Origin: CAYLZO01 sp964387775
GTDB taxonomy: Bacteria; Chloroflexota; Anaerolineae; JAAYZQ01
Direction of reading: 5' to 3'
DNA: 11,791 nucleotides
Assembly (NCBI GenBank): GCA_964387775.1
Contig: CAYLZO010000166.1
Location: 1-11,791, forward strand
Part shown: piece by piece, positions 9,101 to 11,791 of the stretch
Layout of the letters: every line of letters begins with the position of its first letter
Position numbering within the stretch: the stretch's first letter is position 1
Notes under the pieces: model-generated
Told to the model about the DNA's origin: nothing
What the model saw: the letters and a program-made list of their open reading frames with translations, nothing else
Databases searched by the model: none
Made by a program: the position numbers and the translations under genes

Positions 9101-11791
9101 TTGCTCGGGTGGTCGAAGCGGCGCTGGATCTCGGTGATGGTCAGGTCGCGGTCGCCGTCGCCCACGCACTCGCCGTTGCCGTCGAGGGAATCGCAGTCGC
9201 GGCCGGCCAGGAAGCTGTAGTCCAGCCCGTCGGCCAGTTGGACGAGGCGGCCCTCGTCGCCGAGCAGGGCGGGATTGACGGCGCTGATGGTTGCCGGGTC
9301 CTCGTAAATCGTGGCCACGTCCACGCCCCGCTCCTCGCGCACGTCCAGCCCGGTGAGCCGCCAGCCGGCGTCGTAGGTGTGGATGGCCTGGGCCACGTCG
9401 TCCACGTACTGGAAGCAGGTCTCGTCCCATCGGGTCGAGATGTTGCCGTAGCGGCACACGCCATCTTGCAGCATGTTGGCCACCCATACCAGGCGTGCCT
9501 GGTGGGCGCCGCCCCAACTCCCGCTCGCCGCGTAGAGCATCTGCCCGTTAAAGGCCACCCGCTGGCCGCTGTCGGGATCGACGATGAGGCTCAGCGGCAC
9601 ATAGACGGCCTTGCCGCTGCCGTCGTCGTTCAGGTCGCGCACGGCGATCTGGTAGCCGGCCAGCAGCTCGTGGTCGACCATCTGGTCGCCCTCAAAGGCC
9701 CGGTTGGGGATCTCGGCGCAGCCGACGATGTTGTTCAGGGTCTCCTTGAACGTGGTCAAAATGTGGTTGCCGTCGGCCCAGTCGGCCAGCTTGACGCCGC
9801 TGAAATAGTAGGGCGTGCCGAAATATTGGGTCCCGTACAAGGTCGGCCCCGGATCGGCGCAGCTCCCGGTGCGCACGGTGTAGTGGATGAGGTGGGCCGG
9901 GTCGGCGCGCGTGACCTTTAGGCCGGAGTCGGTGTCTTGCAGAATGAGCGTGCCGCTCTGCACGTCGTCGTAGCCGCCCGGGTGGTCCGGGATGGCCTCG
10001 ATCTCGACCTCGACGCGGGGATCGGTAAGCGGCAGGTTGGCGGGCGAGTCGGGGATGGTCAGCTCCAGCATGGGCAGCAACTGGACGTCGCCGTCCATGT
10101 CGGGCAGCGTGCCCCCGGTCGTGTCCTGGATGTTGCCCTTGCCGTCGTGGGGCCAGTTGAGGGCGTGTTGGGCATACCACAGGTGATCGGGGTTGTCGGG
10201 GCGGAGCTGGAATTCGACCAGGGTCGGCTCGTCGGCGGCCAGCCCGTTGAGCACCAGGCGGAAGGGATAGCTGGCCGTGAACTTTTGATTGTGCTTCACA
10301 AAGGGCGAGACGTCGAGCCGGTCGGGCACGCCATCGCCGTCGTTGTCGTCGTCAAAGAGGTCGGGCACGCCGTCGCCGTCGGTGTCCCAGGTGTCGTGGA
10401 AGCGGGCGGCGCTGCGCCACTCGCGGCTGTCGTCCACGCCGTCGTCGTTGCTGTCGAGGGCCAGGGGGTTGGTGTGCCACACCCGGCCGTTGTAAGAAAA
10501 GCCCTCGACCTCCAGGGTGTCGGTGATCAGGTCGCCGTCGCTGTCAGGATTGTCGGGGTCGGTGCCGAGCAGGTCTTCCTGGTAGTCGGTCAAGCCGTCG
10601 AGGTCGCTGTCCACGCCGGTTTCGGTCAGCGGCGGCGTGTAGCCAATGGCCACGTCCTCGGCGTCCCGGGCCAGGGGGTTGCGTCCCAAAAAGCCTTCCT
10701 GCACGTCGGTCAGGCCGTCGCCGTCGCTGTCGGTCCCGTCGTCGTCGTGGATGGCGGCCAGCGCCTCCGGCCCGGTGAGGGCCAGTGTCGCGGCGCGCTC
10801 CCGGGCCTGGGCGGCGCGGGCGTCTGCGGCCGACTGGGCCTGGGCCTGGAGGTCGTCCTGGTGGCGCTGCTTCTCGGCGTAGCGCGCAGAGAAGGCGGCG
10901 GCCTGCTGGCTCTGCATCAGGGGCACGGCGAGCGTGGAGGCGATGACCAGCAGGACCACGGCGGCGTAGACCTTGCGCGAGCGATGGTAGACGAGGGGCA
11001 GCAGGGTCAAGGCCAGCGCCACGGCGATGAGCAGGCCCTGGCCGGCCACGTCGCCCGTCCGGCCCGCGCTGGACTCTTCCGAGGCGAGCAGCGGATCGCC
11101 GGGGCTGTTGGCAGCGATGCCCGCCTCGCCACCAAAGTTGAAAAAGCGGACGGTGATCTCGGCTTCGACCTGCTCGTCGCCCTGGGGCGCGAACCGGACG
11201 CGCGTCACTTGACGCCGGGGCAGGCCGTCGTCGCCCACCCACAGCTCGCCGCTGCCCGTCATGCCCTCCAGCATCTTGGACGTGCCCAGCTCCATGCCGG
11301 GCCGGAGTTCGCCCCGCTGGCGGAGGAGCTTTTCCATCTGATCGCGCATGTAGCGGGCGAAACGGGGGCCGTCGAGGCGGTAGTGGTAGATGGTGGATTG
11401 GGAATCGGGATTGGGGGAGGGCTGAACGTCGTCGGCGCCGGCTAGGAATGAGAGGAAATCGCCCTGGGGAACAAAGGCGTCGAGCACGTCGCCGGTCTCT
11501 TGCCAGGCGCCGCTTCCCTGGCGAAAGTAGGTGCGGTCGCCCTCGATCTTGAACTCGGCGGCCTCGGCGGCGTCGAACAGGCTGCCGCCCTCGGACCAGA
11601 GGACGAGGTAGACCGATTCGTCCCCCGGATCGGCCCGGCCTTTGAGGTGGAGGGCCGTCTGCTGGCTCGTCTTGCCGACGTTGGCCGCGTTGGCGACGGG
11701 GATGACGGACTGGACGACGTCGGCGCTGAATTCGTAGCTGCCGGCGGCCAGGGCTCGCTGCCAGGCGGCGCGGAGCTGGTGGCCGTAAGAC
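1..11791 (-). CDS. Giant membrane-anchored multidomain surface protein (LppX-like / TSP3 / LamG / DUF11 / YWTD propellers), partial at both ends
   Basis: This frame is open for 3,930 codons; I read every in-frame triplet and found no TAA, TAG or TGA. The translation is a continuous series of known extracellular modules, which confirms both strand and frame. No start is assigned: the right edge already lies in a folded domain, so the signal peptide and start codon must be outside the window. The left edge falls in a Pro-Thr linker, so the C terminus is also missing. Order: LppX/LolA-like domain, membrane hairpin, TSP3 array, unassigned region, polytopic membrane block, second TSP3 array, Ig-like modules, LamG, YWTD propeller, DUF11, then three YWTD propellers separated by Pro-Thr linkers. 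TSP3 arrays bind calcium, and LamG and YWTD propellers are typically binding modules, so an adhesin or surface-scaffold role is inferred. No catalytic motif was seen. The exact ligand cannot be named. Confidence is very high for the ORF and high for the main domains, but low for function. Confidence 0.96.
136..1017 (-). repeat. YWTD six-bladed beta-propeller 4 (Cys-containing variant)
   Basis: Residues 3592-3885. Signatures at 3598 (FWAI), 3643 (YWFE), 3687 (YWSE), 3732 (YWMD), 3788 (FWPD) and 3846 (YWGN). Cysteine pairs C3613/C3618 and C3810/C3820 occupy the same blades as in propeller 3, and DDCLRTM (3818-3824) matches TCLRTM there. SHSPPRIGES before blade 5 matches SHDPPFVGPE. It closes with WAVALVFPSPTP into linker 3. 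Confidence 0.92.
1018..1155 (-). repeat. Pro-Thr-rich linker 2
   Basis: Residues 3546-3591, starting PSPTPTPTDTATPTNTPTP and ending TTTPQPLPTPTPGGPP. The end matches that of linker 1, showing that the linker and the following propeller were copied as a unit. Confidence 0.92.
1156..2037 (-). repeat. YWTD six-bladed beta-propeller 3 (Cys-containing variant)
   Basis: Residues 3252-3545. Signatures at 3259 (KWSG), 3307 (YWID), 3352 (YWTL), 3393 (YWFD), 3448 (FWVD) and 3501 (FWGR). It carries two cysteine pairs: C3276/C3282 in blade 1, and C3470/C3476 in the blade 5-6 connection, where the sequence reads DCTPQDTCLRTM. An insertion with SHDPPFVGPE precedes blade 5. It shares all these features with propeller 4 and is therefore a tandem paralogue. 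Confidence 0.92.
2038..2193 (-). repeat. Pro-Thr-rich linker 1
   Basis: Residues 3200-3251. The segment is built almost wholly of P-T dipeptides with occasional N, A, D, S or H, and ends TTTPQPVADPTPGGPPPAD. On the plus strand it appears as a run of ggcgtgggggt-type sequence. Such linkers are extended, likely protease-resistant spacers and candidate O-glycosylation sites; glycosylation is inference. Confidence 0.92.
2194..2946 (-). repeat. YWTD six-bladed beta-propeller 2
   Basis: Residues 2949-3199. Six signatures at 2951 (YWRT), 2994 (YWVN), 3036 (YWVE), 3082 (YWTD, exact consensus), 3122 (YWIA) and 3163 (YWNE), very regularly spaced at 40-46 residues. The linking motif RIRRANLDG or RRADLDG recurs in nearly every blade. 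It has no loop insertions and is the most canonical propeller in the window. It is introduced by EGGPPAGDP (about 2940-2948) immediately after the DUF11 domain and ends at the first Pro-Thr linker. Confidence 0.94.
2980..3354 (-). other. DUF11 (conserved repeat) Ig-like domain
   Basis: Residues 2813-2937. All typical pieces are in order: GETLAYTLTVANEGP (2831-2845), DTLPAGVSLVSADP (2855-2868), CSLGTVAWGQ (2882-2891), TLTTQVEPSASGTL (about 2896-2909), NTASVSASQDDPDPSNNSAS (2911-2930). The D-T-L-P-x-G-V and D-P-x-x-x-N-N-x-A-x-V motifs are diagnostic. C2873 and C2882 may pair. In other bacterial surface proteins these domains act as tandem spacers; here a single copy sits between propellers 1 and 2. 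Confidence 0.93.
3421..4233 (-). repeat. YWTD (LDL-receptor class B) six-bladed beta-propeller 1
   Basis: Residues 2520-2790. Six blade signatures were found: YFVS (2523), YWIE (2573), YWSQ (2624), YWIS (2666), YWID (2717) and a degenerate YLTR (2760), spaced 42-51 residues apart. Most are followed by the blade motif R/Q-A-D/N-L-D-G, for example RRADLDG (about 2587-2593) and WQADLDG. Six such repeats form one closed propeller in LDL-receptor-type proteins. This is the most divergent of the four propellers, and it is the only one not preceded by a GGPP motif. Confidence 0.9.
4234..4731 (-). other. Ig-like spacer between LamG and propeller 1
   Basis: Residues 2354-2519. The segment contains LLDAQAGLEGYYQIDMRGAD (about 2367-2386) and PPQVSLEVSY, and ends with LRACDAFGRCAAATP, which resembles the terminal strand of a bacterial Ig-like domain in which the D-x-x-G-x pattern carries two cysteines. 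It directly precedes the first propeller blade. The assignment is tentative. Confidence 0.5.
4732..5328 (-). other. LamG / concanavalin A-like (LamG_3) jelly-roll domain
   Basis: Residues 2155-2353. The segment starts with FRDLSGNDAPITC (2163-2175), the usual F-x-D-x-S-G-N opening, and continues to GFDGADDVLDV. It then has TWALWFRTT, and the diagnostic DGAWHHVVHTL (2272-2282) followed by SRLYVDG (2287-2293). It closes with GRVDEFEVYDEAFNAGQVAALY (2327-2347), the standard last strand. All conserved positions of the family are present. Cysteines at 2175/2182, 2225/2228 and 2251/2263 come in close pairs and probably form disulfides. LamG domains bind carbohydrates or protein ligands, often with calcium. 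Confidence 0.9.
5329..6561 (-). other. Ig-like beta-sandwich modules (CARDB/DUF11-type followed by two bacterial Ig-like domains)
   Basis: Residues 1744-2154. The first module opens with APGDSLVYTATVANEL (about 1747-1762), the YTxTVxN strand of CARDB/DUF11-like domains. Two following modules end in the bacterial Ig-like hallmark, a strand plus D-x-V-G-N-V: YTRAVDAVGNVE (about 1929-1940) and VTVRATDNVGNVTQ (about 2053-2066). These modules are spacers in large adhesins. Boundaries between them are approximate. Confidence 0.7.
6658..7101 (-). repeat. Thrombospondin type 3 (calcium-binding) repeat array 2
   Basis: Residues 1564-1711. Acidic loops are at DWDGDGYYG (1564-1572), DTDGDGLTD (1593-1601), DTDGDGLCD (1626-1633), DTDGDGLTD (1648-1655) and DADGDSMSD (1700-1707). 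Spacing between loops varies, and aromatic or Cys-containing inserts (WCLWSDHHCG, about 1575-1584) separate some of them. As in array 1, these are consistent with calcium-stabilised rigid stalk repeats. The array places this part of the chain outside the cell. Confidence 0.92.
7102..7836 (-). other. Unassigned Cys-containing segment after the membrane block
   Basis: Residues 1319-1563. The segment is beta-rich and non-hydrophobic, with cysteines at 1404, 1407 and 1411 (C-x2-C-x3-C), at 1462, and at 1506 and 1511 (SCSGEFC). Paired cysteines, together with aromatic strands such as WSFEYRYSIQR, suggest disulfides in an oxidising compartment. No named domain is recognised. The C-x2-C-x3-C group could instead bind a metal, but no fourth ligand is evident. 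Confidence 0.55.
7837..8313 (-). other. Polytopic transmembrane block (about four to six helices)
   Basis: Residues 1160-1318. Hydrophobic segments are at about 1160-1181 (VVIGALVVVAVAVIAVLIYL), 1188-1207 (around GVVVAITFLTGVLIP), 1238-1262 (around VAALVGFVIEVGMIWGVFIYM), 1276-1298 (around AYSFAATMIALLYLQIALI) and 1299-1318 (around YVGWLLVGLAAFADAVLTF). The loop at 1208-1237 has basic residues and could be cytoplasmic. The helices resemble no transporter I can name. An even number of crossings is needed to return the chain to the outside, so one segment may be re-entrant, or a weaker helix at about 1081-1110 may also cross. Confidence 0.8.
8323..10314 (-). other. Large unassigned region between TSP3 array 1 and the polytopic membrane block
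   Basis: Residues 493-1156. I do not recognise a named domain. The first part is beta-rich and contains LVEFQLRPDNPDHLWYAQ and MDGDVQLLPMLELTIPDS, and the middle has VRDLNDDGSGKAVYVPL. An acidic stretch with two cysteines, C866 and C875, includes GDGDRDLTITEIQRRF (about 877-892) and may be a metal-binding loop. The last 110 or so residues turn helical (for example AAQLYLFMLFNGV, about 1048-1060, and FIGNHALLAIGITAAKTISMQI, about 1081-1102). They look like an amphipathic or membrane-adjacent segment leading into the transmembrane block. There is no internal stop and no shift in codon use. Confidence 0.6.
10315..10740 (-). repeat. Thrombospondin type 3 (calcium-binding) repeat array 1
   Basis: Residues 351-492. 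There are repeated acidic calcium loops: DSDGDGLTD (354-362), DSDLDGLTD (394-402), DSDGDLITD (416-424), DSNDDGVDD (446-454), DTDGDGVPD (469-477) and DNDGDGVPD (482-490). Most are followed by a short helix and a Gly-x-(N/D)-Pro turn, as in GRNPLARD and GTDPDNPD. This is the bacterial TSP3 pattern also seen in OmpA-like and adhesin proteins. These repeats bind calcium and stiffen the extracellular stalk. Confidence 0.92.
10741..10917 (-). other. Ala/Gln-rich charged probable helix
   Basis: Residues 292-350 are rich in Ala, Gln, Arg, Asp and Glu, for example QAQAQSAADARAAQARERAA (about 315-334), and contain little Pro or Gly before the acidic TSP3 start. This is typical of a long amphipathic helix or short coiled coil lifting the next domain off the membrane. 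Coiled-coil status is inferred by eye. Confidence 0.5.
10918..11037 (-). other. Transmembrane hairpin
   Basis: Residues 252-291. Two hydrophobic helices, about GLLIAVALALTLLPLVY (252-268) and VYAAVVLLVIASTLAVPLM (274-292), are separated by a short basic turn, HRSRK (269-273). The positive-inside rule puts this turn in the cytoplasm, so the LppX-like domain before it and the TSP3 array after it would both be outside. This agrees with the extracellular character of both. Confidence 0.8.
11122..11790 (-). other. LppX/LolA-like lipid-binding-type domain (N-terminal end of the visible protein)
   Basis: Residues 1-223. The segment contains alternating beta-strand patterns such as YEFSADVVQSVIP (about 19-31), ALHLKG (55-60), VYLVLWSEGG (70-79) and FKIEGDRTYFR (90-100). 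A helical stretch, FARYMRDQMEKLLRQRGE (about 154-171), and GELWVGDDGLPRRQVTRVRF (about 190-209) follow. The GELWV-x-DDGLPRRQ motif followed by a strand is characteristic of the convex half-barrel of LolA/LppX/LprG lipoproteins. These carry lipid or lipoprotein acyl chains outside the cytoplasmic membrane. The N-terminal edge is cut, so a lipobox or signal peptide cannot be tested. The assignment is from pattern only; no identity to a characterised member is claimed. Confidence 0.5.

Noticed and set aside
6619..9921. Plus-strand open frame of 1,100 codons
   Set aside because: Same register and explanation as above; the opposite strand encodes TSP3 loops, membrane helices and a coherent fold pattern. 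The plus-strand frames at 3562-5322, 5521-6486 and 9937-11445 are rejected for the same reason.
6658..10740. D-x-D-x-D-G loops as EF-hands or dockerin modules
   Set aside because: The loops have the short DTDGDGLTD form followed by a Gly-x-Asp/Asn-Pro turn rather than the paired 12-residue loops with flanking helices of EF-hands or the duplicated 22-residue dockerin unit; TSP3 fits better.
1..11791. Defence system, toxin-antitoxin, prophage or transposon content
   Set aside because: I looked on both strands for nuclease, transposase, integrase, reverse transcriptase and helicase motifs, for tRNA-like ends and for inverted repeats, and saw none. Every base belongs to the surface-protein frame.

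Overview
The whole window lies inside one protein-coding gene on the minus strand. Read in triplets from base 1, the reverse-complement frame has no stop codon across all 3,930 complete codons. Its translation is a coherent chain of recognisable extracellular domains, so neither the start nor the end of the gene is present. Residue numbers used here count from the right edge: residue 1 is encoded by 11788-11790 and residue 3930 by 1-3. There is no intergenic DNA, promoter, terminator, RNA gene or mobile element in view.

The DNA is GC-rich, with third codon positions almost always G or C. Low-complexity Pro-Thr linkers, an LppX/LolA-like N-terminal domain, thrombospondin type 3 arrays, Ig-like, LamG, DUF11 and YWTD modules in one very long protein resemble giant surface proteins of Chloroflexota (Anaerolineae/Caldilineae-type filamentous bacteria). 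That assignment is an inference from style and domain content, not from a marker gene.

Layout from N to C terminus (right to left): LppX/LolA-like domain (11122-11790); transmembrane hairpin (10918-11037); Ala/Gln-rich probable helix (10741-10917); first calcium-binding TSP3 array (10315-10740); a large unassigned mostly soluble region (8323-10314); a polytopic membrane block (7837-8313); a Cys-containing unassigned segment (7102-7836); second TSP3 array (6658-7101); Ig-like modules (5329-6561); LamG lectin-like domain (4732-5328); an Ig-like segment (4234-4731); six-bladed YWTD propeller 1 (3421-4233); DUF11 domain (2980-3354); propeller 2 (2194-2946); Pro-Thr linker 1; propeller 3 (1156-2037); Pro-Thr linker 2; propeller 4 (136-1017); Pro-Thr linker 3, which runs off the left edge.

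The simplest reading is a membrane-anchored giant adhesin or surface-display protein. Membrane segments sit in the N-terminal third, and a long calcium-stiffened, disulfide-containing stalk carries a LamG domain and at least four YWTD propellers outward as binding heads. Propellers 3 and 4 are recent-looking tandem copies. The repeat logic predicts a fifth propeller just beyond the left edge. Ligand and function are unknown.
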